Below are positions 35,304 through 44,506 of a DNA stretch of 64,000 nt, one piece after another. How positions within the stretch are numbered: position 1 is the first letter of the stretch; each line of letters opens with the position of its first letter. Source of the DNA: Chelatococcus asaccharovorans (GTDB lineage Bacteria; Pseudomonadota; Alphaproteobacteria; Rhizobiales; Beijerinckiaceae); NCBI RefSeq assembly GCF_003201475.1, contig NZ_QJJK01000006.1:248001-312000 (forward strand). Reading direction: 5' to 3'. The notes beneath the pieces are model-generated. The model made no database searches, was not told where the DNA came from, and worked only from the letters and a program-made list of their open reading frames with translations. Both the position numbers and the translations under genes were made by a program.

Positions 35304-36515
35304 ATGAATTTATACGCCGTCGGCCATGCCATCTGGCGCCGCTTGCCCAAAGGCCCCCGTCAAGCAGCCTATGCGCGCCTTGCAGCCCTCATCAGTCCGC
35401 GACCGGATCCCACCGCGCCTCAACAGGCCACGGCCCCCTGGATCGTCGCAGGGGTGCTGCGCGCCCCGACCGGTCTCGGCCAGGCGGCCCGCCTCGCCTT
35501 CGAGGCCCTCAAGGCGAGTGGCGAACCCGTCTTCGCAGCCGATGTCACCGCGGCGCTGCGGCAGCCGCTGGCGCTGCCGCCCATCGACAGCCCGCCCATT
35601 CCCGAGGGGTCGGGCACCGTCATCCTCTTCGGCGTGCCGCCGACCACGGGCCATGCGCTCAGGGCCATCGGCAAGCGTGCGCTCGCCGGCAAGCGTGTCA
35701 TCGGCTGCTGGTTCTGGGAGCTGGAGCGCGCTCCGGACTTCTGGAAGCGGGATGCAAGCCTCCTGCATGAGGTCGTCTCCACCTCGCAGTTCAGCTGTGC
35801 GGCCATCGCCGCGACCCTCGGTCAGCCCGTGCGCCAGATCGTGCATCCGCTCACCGCCGAGCCGCTGCCGGAGATCACCCGCACCGGCCATCTGCTGCCG
35901 GGCCACCACTTCCGGGTGGGCTTCGCCTGCGACTTCGGCTCGACGACCGCCCGCAAGAACCCGCTCGCCGTGGTCGCCGCCTTCGAGAAAGCTTTCGCGA
36001 GCAAGCCGGACACAACACTGTCACTGAAAGTGCGCGATCCCTCCGCCTCTCCCGCCGTTGAGGCGAAATTGCGCGAGGTCGCCCGGCGCCTCGGGCCGCG
36101 TTTCGAGCTCGTCACCGGTGATCTGTCGCGGGAGGAAAGCCTCAACTGGCTCGCCAACCTCGACCTGTATCTCTCCCTCCACCGCTCCGAGGGCTTCGGC
36201 CTTCCCATTGCGGAGGCCATGCGGCTCGGCGTTCCCGTTGCGGTCACGGACTGGTCGGCGCCCACCGAGTTCGTCGACGACAGCTGCGGCTTTCCCATTC
36301 CCTATACGCTCATCCCGGTGGAGGACACCTCGGGCCTCTATGCCCTGCCCGGCGCGCGTTGGGCGGACGCGGATGTGGACGCGGCGGTGGCGATTCTGCG
36401 CTATGTCAGACGCTCGCCGGTGGCGCGCGCAACCCTGGCGGTCGCCGCGCGCGAGCGGATCGAGGAACTCTACAACATCAGGCGTTTCCTCGAGCAGCTG
36501 CGTGGCGACGCATGA
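35304..36515 (+). CDS. Glycosyltransferase family 4 protein
   Basis: 403 residues. After a 45-residue N-terminal extension, the first domain includes GVLRAPTGLGQAARLAFEAL and the second the donor-site region LYLSLHRSEGFGLPIAEAMR, which holds the E-x7-E motif of retaining GT4 enzymes. FDFGSTTARKNPLAV-like residues (CDFGSTTARKNPLAVVAAFE) mark the interdomain strand. It is divergent from gmd across 188 bp and coupled by an ATGA overlap to the next glycosyltransferase. Donor unknown; GDP-linked deoxysugar is plausible from context. Confidence 0.88.
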   Translation: MNLYAVGHAIWRRLPKGPRQAAYARLAALISPRPDPTAPQQATAPWIVAGVLRAPTGLGQAARLAFEALKASGEPVFAADVTAALRQPLALPPIDSPPIPEGSGTVILFGVPPTTGHALRAIGKRALAGKRVIGCWFWELERAPDFWKRDASLLHEVVSTSQFSCAAIAATLGQPVRQIVHPLTAEPLPEITRTGHLLPGHHFRVGFACDFGSTTARKNPLAVVAAFEKAFASKPDTTLSLKVRDPSASPAVEAKLREVARRLGPRFELVTGDLSREESLNWLANLDLYLSLHRSEGFGLPIAEAMRLGVPVAVTDWSAPTEFVDDSCGFPIPYTLIPVEDTSGLYALPGARWADADVDAAVAILRYVRRSPVARATLAVAARERIEELYNIRRFLEQLRGDA

Positions 36516-37630
36516 CCGGGGCGCGCGCCATCGATACCTTCGTCTGGTTCTGGGGACGTCGGGGCGGAGGCCCGGTCTTCGCCCTGAAATTCGCCCAGTG
36601 GCTCGCCGAGACGCGGCCCGACGAGACGCTCCTTCTGTCCTTTTCGGAAACCAGCGAGGAGCTGGACGCCGCCCGCAGCTGTGGACTGCCTCTGACCGTC
36701 GAGCCGGACCCGCGTGTCGCCGGTTCCCCTTTCGCCAAGGCGCGGGCGGTCCTCGGCATGGCCCGCCGCTTCCGCCGCGACATGAAGCGGCTCAAGCCGC
36801 GGCGCGTCGTCATCCCGATGAACTTCGCCTTCGCCTGGCCCCTGGTCTATCTCGTTCCGCGGAGCAGCCGGGTCATCTACGTCGTCCATGACGACACCCC
36901 GCATCCCGGCGACTACGCACGCCTGTGGCAGGAAAGCACGCAGAAGCGGCTCGTCGCCAAGGCGGACCGCGTGCTCGCCCTGTCGGCGGCCGTCGGCGCG
37001 GACGTGCTCGCCCACCATCGCGGCGTCAAGGACAGGCTGCGCATCGTTCCGATCAATGCATTCTATGCCGATGCCCTGCAGCCGGCAGCCGCGGCCCGGC
37101 GGCCCGCGCCGGTTGGCCGCCCGCTGCAACTCCTCTTCGTCGGCCGGCTGATCGCCTACAAGGGTCTGAGCCTGCTGCGCGCCGCGCTTGAGCCCCTGAA
37201 GACCCGTGACGACTGGCGCCTGACAATCGCCGGCAACGGGCCCGACAAGGCCTATGCGGATGACGCCTTCAGGGACCTGCCCCAGGTCACGCTGCGCACG
37301 GAATGGCTGGCGCAGCAGGACTTGCAGGCCTTGATCGCGGCCGCCGACGTGCTGGTCTGCCCCTATGTGGAAGCGAGCCAGTCCGCCATCATCCCGGAAG
37401 GGCTTGCCTTGGGAACGCCCTCCGTCGTGACGCCGGTCGGCGCGCTGCCGGAACAGGTGGGACAGGGAGAAGTCGGCGAGGTGGTAGCACAGGTGACCGC
37501 CGCAGCCCTGGCGGCGGCCATCGCGCGGCTCATCGATGATCGCGGTCATGTGGCGGCGCTGCAGGCAAGGGCCCCCGTCTTCATGCAGGCCGGCCGGGCA
37601 TCCGCCGATCTCGGCAGCGCGCTCGACTAG
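36512..37630 (+). CDS. Glycosyltransferase family 4 protein
   Basis: 372 residues, GT-B fold. The C-terminal domain shows PLQLLFVGRLIAYKGLSLL, RLTIAGNGPDK, then the donor-binding VCPYVEASQSAIIPEGLALG. The start at 36512 overlaps the preceding stop by four bases. It begins with FVWFWGRRGGGPVFALKFAQ, a glycine-rich loop typical for the acceptor domain. It closes the polysaccharide locus; the following 240 bp contain no polymerase, flippase or transporter gene, so export machinery must be encoded elsewhere. Confidence 0.88.
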   Translation: MTGARAIDTFVWFWGRRGGGPVFALKFAQWLAETRPDETLLLSFSETSEELDAARSCGLPLTVEPDPRVAGSPFAKARAVLGMARRFRRDMKRLKPRRVVIPMNFAFAWPLVYLVPRSSRVIYVVHDDTPHPGDYARLWQESTQKRLVAKADRVLALSAAVGADVLAHHRGVKDRLRIVPINAFYADALQPAAAARRPAPVGRPLQLLFVGRLIAYKGLSLLRAALEPLKTRDDWRLTIAGNGPDKAYADDAFRDLPQVTLRTEWLAQQDLQALIAAADVLVCPYVEASQSAIIPEGLALGTPSVVTPVGALPEQVGQGEVGEVVAQVTAAALAAAIARLIDDRGHVAALQARAPVFMQAGRASADLGSALD

Positions 37631-37871
37631 GACCAACCGACTTGCGCTGCCCCATGGGCATCGACGGCGCTCATTGGCTCGGACGCGTCCGCCTGACGCC
37701 GTAGCGGAGAAATTTCACGATTCTTTTAACGCGATGGTTACCGAAGTGTAAGCGCGCGATGGAACCGGAAGCGCTGCGGCGCCGTTGTTGTCATGTCCCG
37801 ATTGTGGACGGTCCCCGCGAAATCCTGTCGTGAGGACCGGGCCAGCCGGGGAAGACAAAAGGATCGCTTGT

Positions 37872-38285
37872 ATGCGTGCCCTGCTATTGGCTTCGATGAT
37901 TGCTCTCGGCGTCTCGCCAGCCGTGGCCCTGGATCGCACGGAGGTCACGGCCGTTCGCCTGACGATTTCGCAACAGATGGATGCCTTGAAAAAGGAAGAT
38001 GCGACCGCCGCCTTCGCGATCGTGTCACCGAAGCTCAAGGCCCGCTTCACGGACAGCAAGAGCTTCATGACGATGGTGCGGGAGCAGTTTCCCGTGATCA
38101 TCAATCCGCAGCTCGTGTCCTTTGACGATATTCAGCAGACCTCCTACGGCCTCACCCAGCTTCTGCGGCTGGTGGATGCCCGCGGCGAACCGTGGCTCGC
38201 CTTCTTCGTCATGGAACGCGACAAGAAGGGCCGCTGGGGCGTCGCGAATGTGGTGACCGTGCGCCTGCCGTCCTACGAGGCCTGA
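37872..38285 (+). CDS. DUF4864 exported protein
   Basis: 137-residue protein with a short signal peptide ([19 protein letters not shown]) and a DUF4864 domain: [32 protein letters not shown] and a C-terminal [13 protein letters not shown]. The fold is probably of the NTF2/cystatin kind; function unknown. ATG at 37872 was chosen because it creates the signal peptide. Its 3' end overlaps the convergent tgt gene by 13 bp, so both stop codons lie in the other gene's coding sequence and no terminator separates them. Confidence 0.85.
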   Translation: MRALLLASMIALGVSPAVALDRTEVTAVRLTISQQMDALKKEDATAAFAIVSPKLKARFTDSKSFMTMVREQFPVIINPQLVSFDDIQQTSYGLTQLLRLVDARGEPWLAFFVMERDKKGRWGVANVVTVRLPSYEA

Positions 38286-39424
38286 TCGGCCTCGCCGGGG
38301 GCATCGGCAGCGCCCGCGCCCCAGTCGGCCCGGATGGCCGCTGACACGTCGGCCAGCGTATTGTCGACAATGGCCTTGCGCAGGCTCGCCATCAGATCCT
38401 GATAATAGGCGAGATTGGCCCAGGTCAGCAGCATCATGCCGAGAATCTCGCCCGATTTGACGAGATGATGAAGATAGGCGCGGCTGTAGCTGTTGGCCGC
38501 GGGGCAGCTCGACGTCGGATCGAGCGGTGCCGGATCATCGGCGTGCCGCGCGTTCTTCAGATTGATCTTGCCGAAGCGCGTATAGGCCAGGCCATGCCGC
38601 CCGGCGCGGGTCGGCATGACGCAGTCGAACATATCGATGCCGCGGGTGACGGCAGCCACCAGGTCATCCGGCGTGCCGACGCCCATGAGATAGCGGGGCT
38701 TGGTCGTGGGCAGATACGGAACGACCGTCTCGATCATGGCGAGCATCGTCGCCTGCGGCTCGCCCACCGCGAGCCCGCCGATCGCATAGCCCTTGAAATC
38801 CATGTCGACGAGCGCGCGCGCGCTTTCGATACGCAGCGCCCTGTCCTCCCCGCCCTGGACGATGCCGAACAAAGCCTTGCCGGGCTGCTCGCCGAAGGCG
38901 CGCCGGCAACGCTCCGCCCAGCGCAGGCTGAGCCGCATGGCGCGCTCGGTATCCTGCGGTGACGCGGGCAGCTTCACACATTCGTCGAGCTGCATCTGGA
39001 TATCCGCGCCGAGGAGCCCCTGGATCTCGATCGAACGCTCGGGCGTCAGGACATGGGTCGCCCCATCGACATGGGACTGGAAGGTCACGCCGCTCTCGTC
39101 GATCTTGCGCAGCTTCGACAGCGACATGACCTGGAAGCCGCCGGAATCCGTGAGGATCGGATAGGGCCAGTTCATGAACTTGTGCAGGCCGCCAAGCGCC
39201 GCCACCCGCTCCGCCCCCGGCCGCAGCATGAGGTGATAGGTATTGCCGAGCACGACGTCGGCGCCGAGCGCCTTCACCTGCTCGGGATACATCGCCTTGA
39301 CGGTCGCCGCCGTGCCCACGGGCATGAAGGCGGGCGTGCGGATGACACCGCGCGGCATGCGGATTTCACCCGTGCGGGCCGTCCCGTCGGTCCCCGTGAC
39401 GGAGAAGGTGAAGCTCTCGCTCAT
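38273..39424 (-). CDS. tgt: tRNA-guanine(34) transglycosylase
   Basis: Exchanges guanine-34 in GUN anticodons for preQ1 on the way to queuosine (383 residues). The substrate and catalytic segments [45 protein letters not shown] and [17 protein letters not shown] are intact. The C-terminal zinc site is unusual: where characterised enzymes have CxCxxC after the DP motif, this one reads [20 protein letters not shown], keeping one cysteine and the histidine. ATG at 39424 overlaps the queA stop by four bases, so queA-tgt are coupled. Confidence 0.96.
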   Translation of the reverse strand: MSESFTFSVTGTDGTARTGEIRMPRGVIRTPAFMPVGTAATVKAMYPEQVKALGADVVLGNTYHLMLRPGAERVAALGGLHKFMNWPYPILTDSGGFQVMSLSKLRKIDESGVTFQSHVDGATHVLTPERSIEIQGLLGADIQMQLDECVKLPASPQDTERAMRLSLRWAERCRRAFGEQPGKALFGIVQGGEDRALRIESARALVDMDFKGYAIGGLAVGEPQATMLAMIETVVPYLPTTKPRYLMGVGTPDDLVAAVTRGIDMFDCVMPTRAGRHGLAYTRFGKINLKNARHADDPAPLDPTSSCPAANSYSRAYLHHLVKSGEILGMMLLTWANLAYYQDLMASLRKAIVDNTLADVSAAIRADWGAGAADAPGEADQAS

Positions 39425-40509
39425 CGGGGCATCTCCGCACGAAACAACAGGCTGGCGTCGCCATAGGAATAGAAGCGATAGCCGTTGGCGATCGCATGCG
39501 CATAGGCCCGCTGCATCTCGCCAAGGCCCGCGAAGGCCGAGACCAGCATGAACAGGGTGGAGCGCGGCAGGTGGAAATTGGTCATCAGCACGTCGACCGC
39601 CCGGAAACGGTAGCCCGGCGTGATGAAGATAGCGGTGTCGCCGGCCCAGGGCCGGACCTCGCCTTCCGGCGTCGTCGCGCTTTCCAGCAAGCGCAGCGAG
39701 GTCGTGCCCACGGCCACGATGCGACCGCCGCGCTGGCGGGTTGCATTGAGGGCGGCGGCCGTCTCGGCGCTCACCGATCCCCATTCGGCATGCATGCGAT
39801 GCTCGGACGTGTCATCGGCCTTCACCGGCAGGAACGTCCCCGCCCCCACATGGAGCGTCACGAACTGCCTGTCGATGCCACGCTCCGAAAGCCGCGTAAT
39901 GAGCTCATCGGTGAAATGCAGCCCGGCTGTCGGCGCGGCGACCGCGCCCTCCTCGGCCGCATAGACGGTCTGATAATCGACGCGATCCGCGGCATCCTCC
40001 GGGCGTTTCGAAGCGATATAGGGCGGCAGCGGCATATGGCCGAGGCTGGCGATGCTCTCGTCGAGGATCGGGCCGCTCAGGGCAAATCTCAGGACGACCT
40101 CGCCGCCGTCGCCCTTCTCGGTCACGGTAGCCTCGAGGCCGGACAGGAGGCAGGCGCCTTCCGTCTCTTCGCCGAAGCGGATGATGTCCCCGAGGGCGAG
40201 GCGCTTGGCAGGCCGCACGAAAGCCCGCCAGCGGTCGGTGGCCTCGCGCTTGTGCAGCATCGCCTCGATACGGGCGGAAGCCTCGCCCCGCCGCCGCATA
40301 CCGACGAGCCGTGCGGGAATGACGCGGGTATCGTTGAGAACGAGCGTGTCGCCGGGCCGAAGCAGGCCCGGCAGATCGCGGACGACGCGATCCTGCAGAG
40401 CCGCTTCCGGGCCACCGACGACGAGAAGCCGCGCGGCGTCGCGCGGCTTCACCGGCCGGGTCGCGATCCGGTCCTCCGGCAAGTCAAAATCGAACAGATC
40501 GACACGCAT
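39421..40509 (-). CDS. queA: S-adenosylmethionine:tRNA ribosyltransferase-isomerase
   Basis: Transfers the ribosyl part of SAM to preQ1-tRNA to make epoxyqueuosine (362 residues). Starts [16 protein letters not shown]; family blocks include [45 protein letters not shown] and the C-terminal [15 protein letters not shown]. The ATG at 40509 is preferred over a GTG at 40530 that would abut the cyclophilin stop. It immediately precedes tgt, giving the usual pair for the two late queuosine steps; synthesis of preQ1 must come from genes outside the window or from salvage. Confidence 0.97.
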   Translation of the reverse strand: MRVDLFDFDLPEDRIATRPVKPRDAARLLVVGGPEAALQDRVVRDLPGLLRPGDTLVLNDTRVIPARLVGMRRRGEASARIEAMLHKREATDRWRAFVRPAKRLALGDIIRFGEETEGACLLSGLEATVTEKGDGGEVVLRFALSGPILDESIASLGHMPLPPYIASKRPEDAADRVDYQTVYAAEEGAVAAPTAGLHFTDELITRLSERGIDRQFVTLHVGAGTFLPVKADDTSEHRMHAEWGSVSAETAAALNATRQRGGRIVAVGTTSLRLLESATTPEGEVRPWAGDTAIFITPGYRFRAVDVLMTNFHLPRSTLFMLVSAFAGLGEMQRAYAHAIANGYRFYSYGDASLLFRAEMPR

Positions 40510-40530
40510 CGCCGGAAGCCCGGATGTCAC

Positions 40531-40992
40531 TCAGGCGCCGACGCGGGCCGTGACGATGCTGTCGGGATCGCGCACGGGCTCGCCGCGCTTGAGCTTGTCG
40601 ACATTCTCCATGCCCTCGATGACACGGCCCCACACCGTATACTGCTTGTCGAGGAAACGGGCATCCGAGAAGCAGATGAAGAACTGCGAATTGGCCGAGT
40701 TCGGGTTCTGCGTGCGGGCCATGGAGCAGATGCCGCGCACATGCGGCTCGGCATTGAACTCCTGCTTCAGGTCGGGCAGGTCCGACCCGCCCGTGCCGGT
40801 GCCGTGCGGGCAGCCGACCTGGGCCATGAATCCGTCGATGACGCGGTGGAAGACGATGCCGTCATAGAAACCGGACGAGGCCAGCTCCTTGATGCGCGCC
40901 ACGTGGTTGGGGGCGAGCTCGGGAAGAAGCTCGATGACGACCTTGCCTTTGGTCGTGTCGAGGATGAGCGTGTTCTCGGGAGACGGTGCCAT
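40531..40992 (-). CDS. Cytosolic peptidyl-prolyl cis-trans isomerase, cyclophilin type
   Basis: 153-residue cyclophilin without a signal peptide. Active-site residues are in FYDGIVFHRVIDGFMAQVG, the QNPNSANSQFFIC block and YTVWGRVIEGMENVDKL. It catalyses prolyl isomerisation in the cytoplasm. ATG at 40992 has AAGGA eight bases upstream. It is paralogous to the exported copy at 41186-41794, and both lie in the conserved coaD-cyclophilin-cyclophilin-queA-tgt string of Rhizobiales. Start-to-stop spacing to queA is 21 bp, consistent with one transcript. Confidence 0.95.
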   Translation of the reverse strand: MAPSPENTLILDTTKGKVVIELLPELAPNHVARIKELASSGFYDGIVFHRVIDGFMAQVGCPHGTGTGGSDLPDLKQEFNAEPHVRGICSMARTQNPNSANSQFFICFSDARFLDKQYTVWGRVIEGMENVDKLKRGEPVRDPDSIVTARVGA

Positions 40993-41185
40993 GGGGCGTT
41001 CCTTTATTCTGTGGATTCCATCCGGAGGGCCGTGCGGCCCGCATCCGGGACGTCCCGGCGGAGCATAAGCCGCGCTGATCAAGTCTGACGATATAGGGAT
41101 GATTGCCGCAAAGGGACAGGGGCCTTTGCCGACGTCCCCCGCCGCACGCCGTGGGCGCGACACCCATCGGGATGATGCAGGACGC

Positions 41186-41794
41186 CTATTTCGCGCCCGT
41201 CGCCATCTGCATCTTGACGATCTTGTCCGGCGCCGTGACCGTTCCGTTGTCGGCCTTCGAGCCCTTCTTGATCTTGTCGACGACGTCCATGCCGGACACC
41301 ACCTCACCCACCACGGTGTATTGGCCGTTGAGGAAGTCGGCATCGGCGAAGGTGATGAAGAACTGGGAATTGGCGGAATTCGGATTCTGCGACCGCGCCA
41401 TGCCGACCGTGCCGCGCTTGAACGGCGTCTTGGTGAATTCGGCCGGAATGTTCGGCAGGTCCGAGCCGCCCATGCCGGTGCCGGTCGGATCGCCGGTCTG
41501 GGCCATGAAGCCGTCGATGACGCGGTGGAAGACGATGCCGTCGTAGAAGCCGCGCTTCGTCAAAGCCTCGATCTGCGCCACATGCTTGGGCGCAAGGTCC
41601 GGACGGAGCTGGATGACGACGCGTCCATCCTTGGTGTCGAGGAAGACCTGATGCGCCTTGGCCGCCTGCGGCTTGGCCGTCTGGGCGGCCGCCGGCAGCA
41701 CGGAAAGGGCCAGCAGGCAGGCGGCCGTGCCGGCGATGGCACGCAGGCGCGCGCGGTACGAGAAGGAAGCAACCGCATTCGTCGAACGCTTCAT
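41186..41794 (-). CDS. Exported peptidyl-prolyl cis-trans isomerase, cyclophilin type
   Basis: 202-residue cyclophilin with a cleavable signal peptide (basic N-terminus, hydrophobic TAACLLALSVLPAAAQT, cleavage near residue 37), so it should act in the periplasm on exported proteins. The active-site stretch FYDGIVFHRVIDGFMAQTG and QNPNSANSQFFITF are conserved. It is separated from the cytosolic paralogue by 193 bp and from coaD by 38 bp. Confidence 0.95.
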   Translation of the reverse strand: MKRSTNAVASFSYRARLRAIAGTAACLLALSVLPAAAQTAKPQAAKAHQVFLDTKDGRVVIQLRPDLAPKHVAQIEALTKRGFYDGIVFHRVIDGFMAQTGDPTGTGMGGSDLPNIPAEFTKTPFKRGTVGMARSQNPNSANSQFFITFADADFLNGQYTVVGEVVSGMDVVDKIKKGSKADNGTVTAPDKIVKMQMATGAK

Positions 41795-41832
41795 CAGATG
41801 ATCTCCAGAAGAACGGTGAGAACGGCCGACCT

Positions 41833-42336
41833 TTAACCGCCGGCGAATTTGGCCTTGAGCCGCTCCGCCACGGAAGCCGGCACGAAGGATGAGACGTCGC
41901 CCTTCATCGAAGCGATCTGGCGCACCAAGGTGGCGGTGATGGGGCGGGCGGCCGTCGAGGCCGGCAGAAAGATCGTACCGATGTCGGGCGCCATGGCATC
42001 GTTCATGCCCGCCATCTGCATTTCGTAGTTCAGGTCCGTGCCGTCCCTGAGCCCCCGCACCATGATGGAGGCGCCAGCCCGGCGCGCGGCCGTCACCGCG
42101 AGATCGTCGAAGGTGACGATGTCGATCGTGCAGCCCGCCGCAGCGCCGACCGGACCACAGACCTCCTGCAGCATGGCGGCGCGCTCCTCGACCGAGAAAA
42201 GCGGCGTCTTGCCCGGATGCAGGCCGATGGCGATCACCAGCCGGTCCACGAAGCGGCAGGCCTGGCGGATCACGTCGAGATGGCCGTTGGTCACCGGGTC
42301 GAACGATCCGGGGTAGAAGGCGGCAGAGCGCGGCAT
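41833..42336 (-). CDS. coaD: Pantetheine-phosphate adenylyltransferase
   Basis: Penultimate enzyme of coenzyme A synthesis (167 residues), nucleotidyltransferase fold. The N-terminal [16 protein letters not shown] includes the nucleotidyltransferase TxGH motif, and [20 protein letters not shown] is the pantetheine site. ATG at 42336 was chosen because GAGG lies four bases upstream and the protein then matches family length; an ATG 15 bp earlier has its ribosome site too close. It leads the minus-strand run with the two cyclophilins, queA and tgt. Confidence 0.96.
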   Translation of the reverse strand: MPRSAAFYPGSFDPVTNGHLDVIRQACRFVDRLVIAIGLHPGKTPLFSVEERAAMLQEVCGPVGAAAGCTIDIVTFDDLAVTAARRAGASIMVRGLRDGTDLNYEMQMAGMNDAMAPDIGTIFLPASTAARPITATLVRQIASMKGDVSSFVPASVAERLKAKFAGG

Positions 42337-42543
42337 GGTCCTCGTCGTCATTCCTGCATCATTTGGGTGAAAAGGCTTACAAGGGCCGCCGGGGGACTGC
42401 AAGCGCGCAGGACCTCGCCGGAAGGTGCGCAGGGACGGCACAGGAAGGGGCACAGGAAGGGGCGTGGCGTTTTCGATGTGGTATCGCGCTCGGCCCCGCA
42501 GGGCTATCATGGCGGCCGCCTGAAATGCCGCATGAGATGACCG

Positions 42544-43719
42544 ATGTCCCGATCGCCCAGGAAAACTGCAAAGAAATCAACGAAGAAATCAGCGAAGAAG
42601 GCGGACGACCAATCAGCCGGCCGATCAGCGGGTAAGGCGGCAAAGACCGCCCGCGGGAAGTGGGCGGAGGACGCGAGCAGCCAGGCGGTCGACAGCCCGC
42701 AAAATCCCGCGCGCGGCACAGCGCCCGAAACGCAGTCGTCCAAGGCCAAGTCCTCCAAGACGCAGCTCTCCGAGACGCAGCCCCCCAAGACGCAACCCTC
42801 CAAAACCTCCCCCCCGGGAACGCGCCTCCCCGTCGAGCCCGCGGCGCTTGCAGGCCTTCTCGGTCCCTATCGCATCACCAACGGCTCCGATTTCAGGATC
42901 GGCGATCACAACCCCGGCGATACCGGCGGCCTCGACCTGGAGAAGGACCACGCACGTGACCTCCTCGACAGGGGCGTTGCCGCGCTCAGCGCCATCCAGG
43001 AGCGGCTCTTTGCCAACAATCGCTGGTCGGTTCTGCTCGTTTTCCAGGCCATGGACGCCGCCGGCAAGGATGGCACCATCAAACATGTGATGTCCGGCAT
43101 CAATCCGCAGGGATGCCAGGTGCATGCCTTCAAGGCGCCGTCTTCCGAGGAACTCGACCATGATTTTCTCTGGCGCACCCACCAGCGCCTGCCCGAGCGC
43201 GGCCGCATCGGGATTTTCAACCGCTCCTACTACGAGGAAGTGCTGGTCGTCCGCGTGCACCAGGAAATGCTCGACCGGCAGAACCTGCCACCGCGGCTCG
43301 TCACGAAATCGATCTGGGACGACCGGCTGCGCGATATCCGCCACCACGAGCGCTACCTCGCCCGCAATGGCATGCTGATCCTCAAGTTTTTCCTCAACGT
43401 CTCGAAGGACGAGCAGAAGAAGCGCCTGCTTCAGCGCATCGACGATCCTGCCAAGAACTGGAAGTTCGAGAGCAAGGATGTCGACGAACGAACCTACTGG
43501 AAGGCCTATATGCATGCCTATGAGGAGGCGATTCGCGCCACCGCCAGCAATTTTGCACCGTGGTATGTCATCCCGGCCGACAACAAGTGGTTCACCCGGC
43601 TCGCCGTCATGGGCGCCGTGGTCACCGAACTCTCGAAGCTCGGCGTCGATTTCCCGAAGATCGACGACGCCGACCTTCACAAGCTGCTCGGATTCCGCGA
43701 GCGGCTCGTGGCGGATTGA
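42544..43719 (+). CDS. Polyphosphate kinase 2 family protein
   Basis: PPK2-type polyphosphate:nucleotide phosphotransferase (391 residues). The catalytic domain occupies about 100-390: Walker [38 protein letters not shown] and Walker [17 protein letters not shown]. The first 98 residues are an extra tail rich in Lys, Ser and Pro, including degenerate five-residue repeats ([20 protein letters not shown]; 42754-42813). Such a basic tail might bind polyphosphate. Nucleotide preference (AMP, ADP or GDP) is not evident. Divergent from coaD. Confidence 0.92.
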   Translation: MSRSPRKTAKKSTKKSAKKADDQSAGRSAGKAAKTARGKWAEDASSQAVDSPQNPARGTAPETQSSKAKSSKTQLSETQPPKTQPSKTSPPGTRLPVEPAALAGLLGPYRITNGSDFRIGDHNPGDTGGLDLEKDHARDLLDRGVAALSAIQERLFANNRWSVLLVFQAMDAAGKDGTIKHVMSGINPQGCQVHAFKAPSSEELDHDFLWRTHQRLPERGRIGIFNRSYYEEVLVVRVHQEMLDRQNLPPRLVTKSIWDDRLRDIRHHERYLARNGMLILKFFLNVSKDEQKKRLLQRIDDPAKNWKFESKDVDERTYWKAYMHAYEEAIRATASNFAPWYVIPADNKWFTRLAVMGAVVTELSKLGVDFPKIDDADLHKLLGFRERLVAD

Positions 43720-43789
43720 TGGATCGCGCCGATCCGCAAAGAGGCGCGCTGGACGCTGTGCGATCAGTACAGCAAGGCTGTTCCACCGC

Positions 43790-43878
43790 CGTCCTCCCCG
43801 GCCTTCGCGCCGGGGATCCCGATCGGAAATGCACGGGATCTTCCTCGTCGGGATGGCCGGGACAAGCCCGGCCATGAC
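43790..43878. repeat. Two adjacent GC-rich palindromes
   Basis: GTCCTCCCCGGCC / CGCCGGGGATCCC and GGATGGCCGGG / CCCGGCCATGAC lie in the convergent spacer between the PPK2 and EVE genes and resemble the GTCATTCCGGGGC repeat family. Confidence 0.6.
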
Positions 43879-43921
43879 AACGGAGTTTCACTGATCCAAC
43901 GAGGCCGGAGGCTTTGCAGGC

Positions 43922-44341
43922 CTAGCCCTTCAGCCCGCCCATGCGCAGAATATGCGTCCATTCCGCCTCCGTCACCGGCTGGACGGACAGGCGGGAGTTA
44001 TTGACCAGGACCATGTCCTTCAGCGCCGGATCGGTCTTGATCACCTCCAGCGTCACGGGATGCGGCAGCGCCTCGACGGCCTTCACATCGACCATGCCGA
44101 ACCGCCCGGACGCGTCCGTGTGATCGGGATAGTATTCCTTGATCACCGCGACGATGCCGACGATCTCCTTGCCCTCGTTCGAGTGGTAGAAGAAACCCCG
44201 GTCGCCGATCTTCATCGCCATCATGTTCAGCTTGGCGCCATGGTTGCGGACACCGTTCCAATGCGTGCCCTTGTCGCCGGCGTCGCATTGCTGCTGCCAC
44301 GACCACGTGGACGGTTCCGACTTGAAGAGCCAATGGGCCAT
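43922..44341 (-). CDS. EVE-domain protein (thymocyte nuclear protein 1 type)
   Basis: 139-residue protein consisting of a single EVE domain, a PUA-like fold that binds modified bases. Starts AHWLFKSEPSTWSWQQQ; further markers are HWNGVRNHGAKLNMMAMKIG, FFYHSNEGKEIVGI and the C-terminal VTEAEWTHILRMGG. The partner base (modified cytosine or an RNA modification) is unknown. No restriction or DNA-modification gene is near. ATG at 44341. Confidence 0.93.
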   Translation of the reverse strand: MAHWLFKSEPSTWSWQQQCDAGDKGTHWNGVRNHGAKLNMMAMKIGDRGFFYHSNEGKEIVGIVAVIKEYYPDHTDASGRFGMVDVKAVEALPHPVTLEVIKTDPALKDMVLVNNSRLSVQPVTEAEWTHILRMGGLKG

Positions 44342-44425
44342 CGCGCGCTCAACTCCTGTATGAAAGACCGAGAAGCAGGCCCGCCTTTCACGGCGGCGCA
44401 AAGCTCCGTCCGGCAGTTCCCGGCG

Positions 44426-44464
44426 AATTCCGAAGGGCGCTTCGCTTCGCGCCCTCGCGGAATT
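44426..44464. repeat. Hairpin between the dehydratase and EVE genes
   Basis: AATTCCG pairs with CGGAATT and the inner GGGCGC with GCGCCC across 39 bp. There is no T-run on either side, so it is not called as a terminator. Confidence 0.5.
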
Positions 44465-44506
44465 GCTGCCGCAGGGATATACACTCCCGCCCGCTAATCA
44501 AGACGT

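Noticed and set aside
39496-41088. Long plus-strand open frame opposite queA and a cyclophilin gene
   Set aside because: Spans two real minus-strand genes and is a codon-bias artefact.
41108-41129. GCAAAGG ... CCTTTGC hairpin between the two cyclophilin genes
   Set aside because: Short stem with no T-run on either side; not enough for a terminator or attenuator call.
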